This document shows, piece by piece, positions 43,301 through 58,080 of a stretch of DNA of 64,000 bases. A program made the translations under genes and the position numbers. Origin of the DNA: Meghimatium bilineatum (Eukaryota > Mollusca > Gastropoda > Stylommatophora > Philomycidae); contig CM067315.1 in the NCBI GenBank assembly GCA_034231615.1, forward strand, positions 10,997,915-11,061,914, in the 5' to 3' direction. Positions within the stretch are counted from its first letter, which is position 1. Each line of letters begins with the position of its first letter. The notes under the pieces are model-generated. The model saw only the letters and a program-made list of their open reading frames with translations, was not told the origin of the DNA and did not search any database.

Positions 43301-45289
43301 TTGAAAAAGAAAATCAAAAAATATATTTCTAATGTTAAACTAGATACATTTATGAGATGTGTTGAAAAGTTTGAAAAAGAAAATGAAAAGATATATTTCT
43401 AGTGATAATCTACCGGTAGATAAATTTATGAGGTGTGGAAAAGTTTGAAAAAGAAAATAAAAAATATATTTCTAATGATAAACTACCGGTAGATACATTT
43501 ATGAGATGTGTTGAAAAGATTGAAAAAGAAAATAAAAATATATATTTCTAATGATAAACTACCGGTAGATACATTTATGAGTTGTGTTGAAAAGTTTGGA
43601 AAAGAAAATAAAAAAATATATCTCTAGTGATAAACTAGATACATTTATGAAATATGTTGAAAGGATTGAAAAAGAAAATCAAAAAATATATTTCTAATGT
43701 TAAACTATATAAATTTATGAAATGTGTTGAAAAGTTTGAAAATCAAAAAAATATATTTCTAATGATAAACTAGATACATTTATGAAATGTGTTGAAAAGT
43801 TTGGAAAAGAAAATCAAAAAATATATTTCTAGTGATAAACTATATACATTTATGAAATATGTTGAATAGTTTGAACAAGAAAATAAAAAATATATATTTC
43901 TAATGATAAACTAGATACATTTATGAAATGTGTTTAAAAGTTAAAAATTAAAAAAAAATATATTTCTAATGATAAACTCATACATTTATGAAATGTGTTG
44001 AAAAGTTTGAAAAAGAAAATGAATAGATATATTTCTAGTGATAATCTACCGATAGATACATTTATGAGATGTGTTGAAAAGATTGAAAAAGAAAATAAAA
44101 ATATATATTTCTAATGATAAACTACCGGTAGATACATTTATGAGATGTGTTGAAAAGTTTGGAAAAGAAAAACAAAAAATATATTTCTAGTGATAAACTA
44201 GATACATTAATGAAATATGTTGAAATGATTGAAAAGGAAAATAAAAAAATATATTTCTAATGTTAAACTATATAAATTTATGAAATGTGTTGAAAAGTTT
44301 GAAAAAGAAAATCAAAAAATATATTTCTAGTGATAAACTAGATACATTTATGAAATGTGTTGAAAAGTTTGAAAATCAAAGAAATATTTTTCTAATGATA
44401 AAATAGATACATTTATGAAATATGTTGAAAGGATTGAAAAAGAAAATAAAAAAATATATTTCTAATGATAAACTAGATAAATTTATGAAATGTGTTGAAA
44501 AGTTTGAAAAAGAAAATAAAAAAATATATTTCTAATGTTAAACTAGATACATTTATGACATGTGTTGAAAAGTTTCAAAAAGAAAATGAAAAGATATATT
44601 TCCAGTGATAAACTATATACATTTATGAAATATGTTGAATAGTTTGAACAAGAAAATAAAAAATATATATTTCTAATGATAAACTATATACATTTATGAA
44701 ATGTGTTGAAAAGTTTGAAAATCAAAAAAATATATTTCTAATGATAAACTAGATACATTTATGAAATGTGTTGAAAAGTTTGGAAAAGAAAATCAAAAAA
44801 TATATTTCTAGTGATAAACTATATACATTTATGAAATATGTTGAATAGTTTGAACAAGAAAATAAAAAATATATATTTCTAATGATAAACTAGATACATT
44901 TATGAAATGTGTTTAAAAGTTAAAAATTAAAAAAAAATATATTTCTAATGATAAACTGATACATTTATGAAATGTGTTGAAAAGTTTGAAAAAGAAAATG
45001 AAAAGATATATTTCTAGTGATAATCTACCGATAGATACATTTATGAGATGTGTTGAAAAGATTGAAAAAGAAAATAAAAATATATATTTCTAATGATAAA
45101 CTACCGGTAGATACATTTATGAGATGTCTTAAAAAGTTTGGAAAAGAAAATCAAAAAATATATTTCTAGTGATAAACTAGATACATTTATGAAATATGTT
45201 GAAAGGATTGAAAAGGAAAATAAAAAAATATATTTCTAATGTTAAACTATATAAATTTATGAAATGTGTTGAAAAGTTTGAAAAAGAAA

Positions 45290-48089
45290 ATCAAAAAATA
45301 TATTTCTAGTGATAAACTAGATACATTTATGAAATGTGTTGAAAAGTTTGAAAATCAAAGAAATATTTTTCTAATGATAAAATAGATACATTTATGAAAT
45401 ATGTTGAAAGGATTGAAAAAGAAAATAAAAAAATATATTTCTAGTGATAAACTTGATACATTTAAGAAATGTGTTGAAAAGTTTAAAAATGAAAAAAATA
45501 TATTTCTAGTGATAAACTAGATACATTTATGAAATGTGTTGAAAAGTTTGAAAATGAAAAAAATATATTTCTAGTGATAAACTAGATACATTTATGAAAT
45601 TTGTAGAAAAGTTTGAAAAAGAAAATAAACAAATATATTTCTAATGATAAACTACAATTAGCTACATTTATGAGATGTGTTGAAAAGTTTGACAAAGAAA
45701 ATCAAAAAATATATTTCTAGTGATAATTTACCGGTAGATACATTTATGAGATGTGTTGAAAAGTTTGAAAAAGGAAATCAAAAAATATATTTCTACAGAT
45801 AAACTAGATACATTTATGACATGTGTTGAAAAGTTTGGAAAAGAAAATCAAAAAATATATTTCTAGTGTCGAATTAGATACATTTAAGAAATGTGTTGAA
45901 AAGTTTAAAAATTAAAAATATATATTTCTAGTGATAAACTAGATACATTTATGAAATGTGTTGAAAAGTTTGGAAAAGAAAATCAAAAAATATATTTCTA
46001 GTGATAAACTATATACATTTATGAGATGTGTTGAAAAACAAAATCAAAAAATATATTTCTAATAATAAACTACTGGTAGATACATTTATGAAATATGTTG
46101 AAAAGTTTCCACAAAAAAAAATTACATTTCTATTGATAAACTAGATACATTTATGAAATGTGTTGAAAAGTTTAAAAATGAAAAAAATATATTTCTAGTG
46201 ATAAACTAGATACATTTATGAAATTTGTAGAAAAGTTTGAAAAAGAAAATAAACAAATATATTTCTAATGATAAACTACAATTAGCTACATTTATGAGAT
46301 GTGTTGAAAAGTTTGACAAAGAAAATAAAAAAATATATTTCTAGTGATAATTTACCAGTAGATACATTTATGAGATGTGTTGAAAAGTTTGACAAAGAAA
46401 ATAAAAAAATATATTTCTAGTGATAATTTACCAGTAGATACATTTATGAAATGTGTTGAAAAGTTTCAAAATAAAAAAATATATTTCTAATGATTAACTA
46501 GATACATTTATGAGATGTGTTGAAACGTTTGAAAAAGAAAATCAAAAAATATATTTCTAGTGATACTCTACCGGTAGATACATTTATGAGATGTATTGTA
46601 CAGTTTGAAAATCAAAAAAATATATTTCTAATGATAAACTAGATAAATTTATGAGATGTGTTGAAAAGTTTGAAAAAGAAAATCAAAAAATATATTTCTA
46701 GTGATAAACTAGATACATTTATGAAATGTGTTGAAAAGTTTGAAAATCAAAGAAATATTTTTCTAATGATAAAATAGATACATTTATGAAATATGTTGAA
46801 AGGATTGAAAAAGAAAATAAAAAAATATATTTCTAGTGATAAACTTGATACATTTAAGAAATGTGTTGAAAAGTTTAAAAATGAAAAAAATATATTTCTA
46901 GTGATAAACTAGATACATTTATGAAATGTGTTGAAAAGTTTGAAAATGAAAAAAATATATTTCTAGTGATAAACTAGATACATTTATGAAATTTGTAGAA
47001 AAGTTTGAAAAAGAAAATAAACAAATATATTTCTAATGATAAACTACAATTAGCTACATTTATGAGATGTGTTGAAAAGTTTGACAAAGAAAATCAAAAA
47101 ATATATTTCTAGTGATAATTTACCGGTAGATACATTTATGAGATGTGTTGAAAAGTTTGAAAAAGGAAATCAAAAAATATATTTCTACAGATAAACTAGA
47201 TACATTTATGACATGTGTTGAAAAGTTTGGAAAAGAAAATCAAAAAATATATTTCTAGTGTCGAATTAGATACATTTAAGAAATGTGTTGAAAAGTTTAA
47301 AAATTAAAAATATATATTTCTAGTGATAAACTAGATACATTTATGAAATGTGTTGAAAAGTTTGGAAAAGAAAATCAAAAAATATATTTCTAGTGATAAA
47401 CTATATACATTTATGAGATGTGTTGAAAAACAAAATCAAAAAATATATTTCTAATAATAAACTACTGGTAGATACATTTATGAAATATGTTGAAAAGTTT
47501 CCACAAAAAAAAATTACATTTCTATTGATAAACTAGATACATTTATGAAATGTGTTGAAAAGTTTAAAAATGAAAAAAATATATTTCTAGTGATAAACTA
47601 GATACATTTATGAAATTTGTAGAAAAGTTTGAAAAAGAAAATAAACAAATATATTTCTAATGATAAACTACAATTAGCTACATTTATGAGATGTGTTGAA
47701 AAGTTTGACAAAGAAAATAAAAAAATATATTTCTAGTGATAATTTACCAGTAGATACATTTATGAGATGTGTTGAAAAGTTTGACAAAGAAAATAAAAAA
47801 ATATATTTCTAGTGATAATTTACCAGTAGATACATTTATGAAATGTGTTGAAAAGTTTCAAAATAAAAAAATATATTTCTAATGATTAACTAGATACATT
47901 TATGAGATGTGTTGAAACGTTTGAAAAAGAAAATCAAAAAATATATTTCTAGTGATACTCTACCGGTAGATACATTTATGAGATGTATTGTACAGTTTGA
48001 AAATCAAAAAAATATATTTCTAATGATAAACTAGATAAATTTATGAGATGTGTTGAAAAGTTTGAAAAAGAAAATCAAAAAATATATTT
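45290..48089. repeat. 1392-bp higher-order unit in tandem duplicate
   Basis: Anchors 45301/46693 and the private variant gtgtcgaattag at 45866/47258 are 1392 bp apart. The copies diverge at about 46,699 versus 48,091. Confidence 0.9.
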
Positions 48090-51000
48090 CTAATGTTAAA
48101 CTAGATACATTTATGAGATGTGTTGAAAAGTTTGAAAAAGAAAATGAAAAGATATATTTCTAGTGATAATCTACCGGTAGATAAATTTATGAGGTGTGGA
48201 AAAGTTTGAAAAAGAAAATATATATTTCTAATGATAAACTACCGGTAGATACATTTATGAGATGTGTTGAAAAGATTGAAAAAGAAAATAAAAATATATA
48301 TTTCTAATGATAAACTACCGGTAGATACATTTATGAGATGTGTTGAAAAGTTTGGAAAAGAAAATAAAAAAATATATTTCTAGTGATAAACTAGATACAT
48401 TTATGAAATATGTTGAAAGGATTGAAAAAGAAAATCAAAAAATATATTTCTAATGTTAAACTATATAAATTTATGAAATGTGTTGAAAAGTTTGAAAAAG
48501 AAAATCAAAAAATATATTTCTAGTGATAAACTAGATAAATTTATGAAATGTGTTGAAAAGTTTGAAAATCAAAAAAATATATTTCTAATGATAAACTAGA
48601 TACATTTATGAAATGTGTTGAAAAGTTTGGAAAAGAAAATCAAAAAATATATTTCTAGTGATAAACTATATACATTTATGAAATATGTTGAATAGTTTGA
48701 ACAAGAAAATAAAAAATATATATTTCTAATGATAAACTAGATACATTTATGAAATGTGTTTAAAAGTTAAAAATTAAAAAAAAATATATTTCTAATGATA
48801 AACTGATACATTTATGAAATGTGTTGAAAAGTTTGAAAAAGAAAATGAAAAGATATATTTCTAGTGATAATCTACCGATAGATACATTTATGAGATGTGT
48901 TGAAAAGATTGAAAAAGAAAATAAAAATATATATTTCTAATGATAAACTACCGGTAGATACATTTATGAGATGTGTTGAAAAGTTTGGAAAAGAAAATCA
49001 AAAAATATATTTCTAGTGATAAACTAGATACATTAATGAAATATGTTGAAATGATTGAAAAGGAAAATAAAAAAATATATTTCTAATGTTAAACTATATA
49101 AATTTATGAAATGTGTTGAAAAGTTTGAAAAAGAAAATCAAAAAATATATTTCTAGTGATAAACTAGATACATTTATGAAATGTGTTGAAAAGTTTGAAA
49201 ATCAAAGAAATATTTTTCTAATGATAAAATAGATACATTTATGAAATATGTTGAAAGGATTGAAAAAGAAAATAAAAAAATATATTTCTAATGATAAACT
49301 AGATAAATTTATGAAATGTGTTGAAAAGTTTGAAAAAGAAAATAAAAAAATATATTTCTAATGTTAAACTAGATACATTTATGACATGTGTTGAAAAGTT
49401 TCAAAAAGAAAATGAAAAGATATATTTCCAGTGATAAACTATATACATTTATGAAATATGTTGAATAGTTTGAACAAGAAAATAAAAAATATATATTTCT
49501 AATGATAAACTATATACATTTATGAAATGTGTTGAAAAGTTTGAAAAAGAAAATGAAAAGATATATTTCTAGTGATAATCTACCGGTAGATACATTTATG
49601 AGATGTGTTAAAAAGATTGAAAAATAAAATAAAAAATATATTTCTAATGATAAACTACCGTTAGATATATTTTTGAGATGTGTTGAACAGTTTGAAAATA
49701 AAAAAATATTTTTCTAGTGATAAACTAGATACATTTATGAGATGTGTTGAAAATTTTGAAAAAGAAAATCAAAAAATATATTTCTAATGTTAAACTAGAT
49801 ACATTTATGAAATGTGTTGAAAAGTTTGAAAATGAGTAAAATATATTTCTAGTGATAAACTAGATACATTTATGAAATATGTTGAAAAGTTTGAACAAGA
49901 AAATAAAACTTTTTTTTTTTATTTCTAATGATAAACTATATACGTTTATGAAATGTGTTGAAAAATTTGAAAAAGACAATGAAAATATATATGTCTAGTG
50001 ATAATTTACCAGTAGATACATTTATGAAATGTGTTGAAAAGTTTCAAAATCAAAGAAATATTTTTCTAATGATAAATTAGATACATTTATGAAATATATT
50101 GAAAGGATTGAAAAAGAAAATAAAAAAATATATTTCTAATGTTAAACTATATAAATTTATGAAATGTGTTGAAAAGTTTGAAAAAGAAAATAAAAAAATA
50201 TATTTCTAGTGATAAACTAGATACATTTATGAAATGTGTTGAAAAGTTTGAAAATCAAAAAAATATATTTCTAATTATAAACTAGATAAATTTATGAAAT
50301 GTGTTGAAAAGTTTGAAAAAGAAAATCAAAAAATATATTTCTAATGTTAAACTAGATACATTTATGACATGTGTTGAAAAGTTTCAAAAAGAAAATGAAA
50401 AGATATATTTCCAGTGATAAACTATATACATTTATGAAATATGTTGAATAGTTTGAACAAGAAAATAAAAAATATATATTTCTAATGATAAACTATATAC
50501 ATTTATGAAATGTGTTGAAAAGTTTGAAAAAGAAAATGAAAAGATATATTTCTAGTGATAATCTACCGGTAGATACATTTATGACATGTGTTGAAAAGTT
50601 TGAAAAACAAAATCAAAAAATATATTTCTAATAATAAACTACTGGTAGATACATTTATGAAATATGTTGAAAAGTTTCAAAAAATGAAAATCTAAAAATA
50701 TATTTCTATTGATAAACTAGATACATTTATGAAATGTGTTGAAAAGTTTGAAAATCATAAAAATATATTTCTTATGATAAACTATCAGTAGATACATTTA
50801 TGAGATGTGTTGAAAAGTTTGAAAAAGGAAACCAAAAAATATATTTCTAGTGATAAACTAGATACATTTATGAAATGTGTTGACAAGTTTGAAAATGAAA
50901 AAAATATATTTCTAGTGATAAACTAGATACATTTTTGAAAGGTGTTGAAAAGTTAGAAAAAGAAAATAAACAAATATATTTCTAATGATAAACTAGATAC

Positions 51001-53339
51001 ATTTATGAAATGTGTTAAAAAGTTTCAAAAAAGAAAATCAAAGAATATATTTCTAATGATAAACTAGATACATTTATGAAATGTGTTGAAAAGTTTGACA
51101 AAGAAAATCAAAAAATATATTTCTAGTGATAATCTACAAGTAGCTACATTTATGAGATGTGTTGAAAAGTTTAAAAAGAAAATCAAAAAATATATTTATA
51201 GTGATAAACTGCTGGTAGATACATTTATGAGATGTGTTGAAAAGTTGGAAAATAAAAAACATATATTTCTAATGATAAACTAGATACATTTATGAAATGT
51301 GTTTTAAAATGTTTGAAAAAGAAAAACAAAAAATATATTTCTAATGATAAACTAGATTCATTTATGAGGTGTGTTGAAAAGTTTGAAAAAGAAAATAAAA
51401 AAATATATTTCAAGTAATAAACTACCTGTAGATACATTTATGAGATGTGTTGAAAAGTTTGAAAAAGAAAAAATATATTTCTAATGATAAAATAAATACA
51501 TTTATGAAATTATGTGTTGAAAAGTATTAAAATCAAAAGATATATTTCTAATGATAAAATAGATACATTTATGAAATTATGTGTTGAAAAGTTTGAAAAA
51601 GAAAATAAAAAAATATATTTCTAGTAATAAACTATCGGTAGATACATTTATGAAATGTGTTAAAAAATTTGAAAAAGAAAATCAAATAATTTTTTTTTAA
51701 TGATAAAATAGATACATTTATGAAATGTGTTGAAAAATTTGAAAAAGAAAATCAAAAAACATATTTCTAATGATAAACTAGATACATTTAAGAAATGTGT
51801 TGAAAAGTTTGAAAAAGAAAATAAAAAATATATTTCTAATGATAAACTACCGGTAGATACATTTATGACATGTGTTGAAAAGTTTGAACAAGAAAATAAT
51901 AAAAACATATTTCTAATGATAAACTATATACATTTATGAAATGTGTTGAAAAGTTTCAAAAATGAAAATCAAAAAATACATTTCTATTGATAAACTAGAT
52001 ACATTTATGAAATGTGTTGAAAAGTTTGAAAATCATAAAAATATATTTCTTATGATAAACTACCAGTAGATACATTTATGAGATGTGTTGAAAAGTTTGA
52101 AAAAGGAAATCAAAAAATATATTTCTAGTGATAAAGTATGAAATGTGTTTTTCATTATATTTTATTTCTATATATAAACACATTTATGAAATGTGTTGAA
52201 AAGTTTGGAAAAGAAAATCAAAAAATATATTTCTAGTGATAAACTTGATACATTTAAGAAATGTGTTGAAAAGTTTAAAAATGAAAAAAATATATTTCTA
52301 GTGATAAACTAGATACATTTATGAAATGTGTTGAAAAGTTTGAAAATGAAAAAAATATATTTCTAGTGATAAACTAGATACATTTATGAGATGTTTTGAA
52401 AAGTTTGAAAAAGGAAATCAAAAAATATATTTCTAATGTTAAACTAGATACATTTATGAAATGTGTTGAAAAGTTTGGAAAAGAAAATCAAAAAATATAT
52501 TTCTAGTGATAAACTATATACATTTAAGAAATGTGTTGAAAAGTTTGAAAAAGAAAATAAAAAATATATTTCTAATGATAAACTACCGGTAGATACATTT
52601 ATGACATGTGTTGAAAAGTTTGAACAAGAAAATAATAAAAACATATTTCTAATGATAAACTATATACATTTATGAAATGTGTTGAAAAGTTTGAAAAAGA
52701 AAATGAAAAGATATATTTCTAGTGATAATCTACCGGTAGATACATTTATGAGATGTGTTGAAAAGTTTGAAAAACAAAATCAAAAAATATATTTCTAATA
52801 ATAAACTACTGGTAGATACATTTATGAAATATGTTGAAAAGTTTCAAAAATGAAAATCAAAAAATACATTTCTATTGATAAACTAGATACATTTATGAAA
52901 TGTGTTGAAAAGTTTGAAAATCATAAAAATATATTTCTAATGATAAACTACCAGTAGATACATTTATGAGATGTGTTGAAAAGTTTGAAAAAGGAAATCA
53001 AAAAATATATTTCTAGTGATAAAGTATGAAATGTGATTTTCATTATATTTTATTTCTATATATAAACACATTTATGAAATGTGTTGAAAAGTTTGGAAAA
53101 GAAAATCAAAAAATATATTTCTAGTGATAAACTTGATACATTTAAGAAATGTGTTGAAAAGTTTAAAAATGAAAAAAATATATTTCTAGTGATAAACTAG
53201 ATACATTTATGAGATGTGTTGAAAAGTTTGACAAAGAAAATCAAAAAATATATTTCAAGTAATAAACTACCTGTAGATACATTTATGAGATGTGTTGAAA
53301 AGTTTGAAAAAGAAAAAATATATTTCTAATGATAAACTA

Positions 53340-55980
53340 GATTCATTTATGAAGTGTGTTGAAAAGTTTGAAAAAGAAAATAAAAAAATATATTTCAAGT
53401 AATAAACTACCTGTAGATACATTTATGAGATGTGTTGAAAAGTTTGAAAAAGAAAAAATATATTTCTAAGATAAAATAAATACATTTATGAAATGTGTTG
53501 AAAAGTTTGAAAAAGAAAACCAAAAAATATATTTCTAGTGATAAACTAGATACATTTATGAAATGTGCTGAAAAGTATTAAAATCAAAAGATATATTTCT
53601 AATGATAAAATAGATACATTTATGAAATTATGTGTTGAAAAGTTTGAAAAAGAAAATAAAAAAATATATTTCTAGTAATAAACTATCGGTAGATACATTT
53701 ATGAAATGCGTTAAAAAATTTGAAAAAGAAAATCAAATAATTTTTTTTTAATGATAAACTAGATACATTTATGAAATGTTTTGAAAAGTTTGAAAAAGAA
53801 AATAAAAAATATATTTCTAATGATAAACTACCGGTAGATACATTTATGACATGTGTTGAAAAGTTTGAACAAGAAAATAATAAAAACATATTTCTAATGA
53901 TAAACTATATACATTTATGAAATGTGTTGAAAAGTTTGAAAAAGAAAATGAAAAGATATATTTCTAGTGATAATCTACCGGTAGATACATTTATGAGATG
54001 TGTTGAAAAGTTTGAAAAACCAAAATCAAAAAATATATTTCTATTGATAAACTAGATACATTTATGAAATGTGTTGAAAAGTTTGAAAATCATAAAAATA
54101 TATTTCTTATGATAAACTACCAGTAGATACATTTATGAGATGTGTTGAAAAGTTTGGAAAAGAAAATCAAAAAATATATTTCTAGTGATAAACTATATAC
54201 ATTTATGAAATGTGTTGAAAAGTTTTAAAATGAAAAAAATATATTTCTAGTGATAAACTAGATAAATTTATGAAATGTGTTGAAAAGTTTGAAAAAGAAA
54301 ATCAGAAAATATATTTCTAGAACTACCGGTAGATACATTTATGAGATGTGTTGAAAAGTTTCAAAATCAACAAAATATATTTCTAATGATAAACTAGATA
54401 CATTTCTGAAATGTGTTGAAAAGTTTGAAAAAGAAAATAAACAAATATATTTCTAATGATAAACTAGATACATTTATGAAATGTGTTGAAAAGTTTGACA
54501 AAGAAAATCAAAAAATATATTTCTAGTGATAAACTGCTGGTAGATACATTTATGAGATGTGTTTTAAAATGTCTGAAAAAGAAAATCAAAAAATATATTT
54601 CTAATGATAAACTAGATTCATTTATGAAGTGTGTTGAAAAGTTTGAAAAAGAAAATAAAAAAATATATTTCAAGTAATAAACTACCTGTAGATACATTTA
54701 TGAGATGTGTTGAAAAGTTTGAAAAAGAAAAAATATATTTCTAAGATAAAATAAATACATTTATGAAATGTGTTGAAAAGTTTGAAAAAGAAAACCAAAA
54801 AATATATTTCTAGTGATAAACTAGATACATTTATGAAATGTGCTGAAAAGTATTAAAATCAAAAGATATATTTCTAATGATAAAATAGATACATTTATGA
54901 AATTATGTGTTGAAAAGTTTGAAAAAGAAAATAAAAAAATATATTTCTAGTAATAAACTATCGGTAGATACATTTATGAAATGCGTTAAAAAATTTGAAA
55001 AAGAAAATCAAATAATTTTTTTTTAATGATAAACTAGATACATTTATGAAATGTTTTGAAAAGTTTGAAAAAGAAAATAAAAAATATATTTCTAATGATA
55101 AACTACCGGTAGATACATTTATGACATGTGTTGAAAAGTTTGAACAAGAAAATAATAAAAACATATTTCTAATGATAAACTATATACATTTATGAAATGT
55201 GTTGAAAAGTTTGAAAAAGAAAATGAAAAGATATATTTCTAGTGATAATCTACCGGTAGATACATTTATGAGATGTGTTGAAAAGTTTGAAAAACCAAAA
55301 TCAAAAAATATATTTCTATTGATAAACTAGATACATTTATGAAATGTGTTGAAAAGTTTGAAAATCATAAAAATATATTTCTTATGATAAACTACCAGTA
55401 GATACATTTATGAGATGTGTTGAAAAGTTTGGAAAAGAAAATCAAAAAATATATTTCTAGTGATAAACTATATACATTTATGAAATGTGTTGAAAAGTTT
55501 TAAAATGAAAAAAATATATTTCTAGTGATAAACTAGATAAATTTATGAAATGTGTTGAAAAGTTTGAAAAAGAAAATCAGAAAATATATTTCTAGAACTA
55601 CCGGTAGATACATTTATGAGATGTGTTGAAAAGTTTCAAAATCAACAAAATATATTTCTAATGATAAACTAGATACATTTCTGAAATGTGTTGAAAAGTT
55701 TGAAAAAGAAAATAAACAAATATATTTCTAATGATAAACTAGATACATTTATGAAATGTGTTGAAAAGTTTGACAAAGAAAATCAAAAAATATATTTCTA
55801 GTGATAAACTGCTGGTAGATACATTTATGAGATGTGTTTTAAAATGTCTGAAAAAGAAAATCAAAAAATATATTTCTAATGATAAACTAGATTCATTTAT
55901 GAAGTGTGTTGAAAAGTTTGAAAAAGAAAATAAAAAAATATATTTCAAGTAATAAACTACCTGTAGATACATTTATGAGA
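53340..55980. repeat. 1275-bp higher-order unit in tandem duplicate
   Basis: Anchors 53683/54958, 53460/54735 and 54464/55739 are 1275 bp apart. The private variant 'atttctagaactaccggtag' occurs in the second half of the unit near 54,311 and 55,586, and again near 59,113. Confidence 0.85.
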
Positions 55981-56039
55981 TGTGTTGAAAAGTTTGAAAA
56001 AGAAAAAATATATTTCTAATGATAAAATAAATACATTTA

Positions 56040-58080
56040 TGAAATGTGTTGAAAAGTTTGAAAAAGAAAACCAAAAAATATATTTCTAGTGATAAACTAG
56101 ATACATTTATGAAATGTGCTGAAAAGTATTAAAATCAAAAGATATATTTCTAATGATAAAATAGATACATTTATGAAATTATGTGTTGAAAAGTTTGAAA
56201 AAGAAAATAAAAAATATATTTCTAATGATAAACTACCGGTAGATACATTTATGAAATGTGTTGAAAAATTTGAAAAAGAAAATCAAAAAACATATTTCTA
56301 ATGATAAACTAGATACATTTAAGAAATGTGTTGAAAAGTTTGAAAAAGAAAATAAAAAATATATTTCTAATGATAAACTACCGGTAGATACATTTATGAC
56401 ATGTGTTGAAAAGTTTGAACAAGAAAATAATAAAAACATATTTCTAATGATAAACTATATACATTTATGAAATGTGTTGAAAAGTTTCAAAAATGAAAAT
56501 CAAAAAATACATTTCTATTGATAAACTAGATACATTTATGAAATGTGTTGAAAAGTTTGAAAATCATAAAAATATATTTCTTATGATAAACTACCAGTAG
56601 ATACATTTATGAGATGTGTTGAAAAGTTTGAAAAAGGAAATCAAAAAATATATTTCTAGTGATAAAGTATGAAATGTGTTTTTCATTATATTTTATTTCT
56701 ATATATAAACACATTTATGAAATGTGTTGAAAAGTTTGGAAAAGAAAATCAAAAAATATATTTCTAGTGATAAACTTGATACATTTAAGAAATGTGTTGA
56801 AAAGTTTAAAAATGAAAAAAATATATTTCTAGTGATAAACTAGATACATTTATGAAATGTGTTGAAAAGTTTGAAAATGAAAAAAATATATTTCTAGTGA
56901 TAAACTAGATACATTTATGAGATGTGTTGAAAAGTTTGAAAAAGGAAATCAAAAAATATATTTCTAGTGATAAAGTAGATACATTTATGAAATGTGTTGA
57001 AAAGTTTGAAAATCAAAAAAATATATTTCTAATGTTAAACTAGATACATTTATGAAATGTGTTGAAAAGTTTGGAAAAGAAAATCAAAAAATATATTTCT
57101 AGTGATAAACTATATACATTTAAGAAATGTGTTGAAAAGTTTGAAAAAGAAAATAAAAAATATATTTCTAATGATAAACTACCAGTAGATACATTTATGA
57201 CATGTGTTGAAAAGTTTGAACAAGAAAATAATAAAAACATATTTCTAATGATAAACTATATACATTTATGAAATGTGTTGAAAAGTTTGAAAAAGAAAAT
57301 GAAAAGATATATTTCTAGTGATAATCTACCGGTAGATACATTTATGAGATGTGTTGAAAAGTTTGAAAAACAAAATCAAAAAATATATTTCTAATAATAA
57401 ACTACTGGTAGATACATTTATGAAATATGTTGAAAAGTTTCAAAAATGAAAATCAAAAAATACATTTCTATTGATAAACTAGATACATTTATGAAATGTG
57501 TTGAAAAGTTTGAAAATCATAAAAATATATTTCTAATGATAAACTACCAGTAGATACATTTATGAGATGTGTTGAAAAGTTTGAAAAAGAAAAAATATAT
57601 TTCTAATGATAAAATAAATACATTTATGAAATGTGTTGAAAAGTTTGAAAAAGAAAACCAAAAAATATATTTCTAGTGATAAACTAGATACATTTATGAA
57701 ATGTGCTGAAAAGTATTAAAATCAAAAGATATATTTCTAATGATAAAATAGATACATTTATGAAATTATGTGTTGAAAAGTTTGAAAAAGAAAATAAAAA
57801 ATATATTTCTAATGATAAACTACCGGTAGATACATTTATGAAATGTGTTGAAAAATTTGAAAAAGAAAATCAAAAAACATATTTCTAATGATAAACTAGA
57901 TACATTTAAGAAATGTGTTGAAAAGTTTGAAAAAGAAAATAAAAAATATATTTCTAATGATAAACTACCGGTAGATACATTTATGACATGTGTTGAAAAG
58001 TTTGAACAAGAAAATAATAAAAACATATTTCTAATGATAAACTATATACATTTATGAAATGTGTTGAAAAGTTTCAAAAA
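56040..58080. repeat. 1587-bp repeated segment
   Basis: Anchors 56116/57703, 56233/57820 and 56258/57845 are 1587 bp apart. Matching extends over at least about 450 bp at each site. Confidence 0.8.
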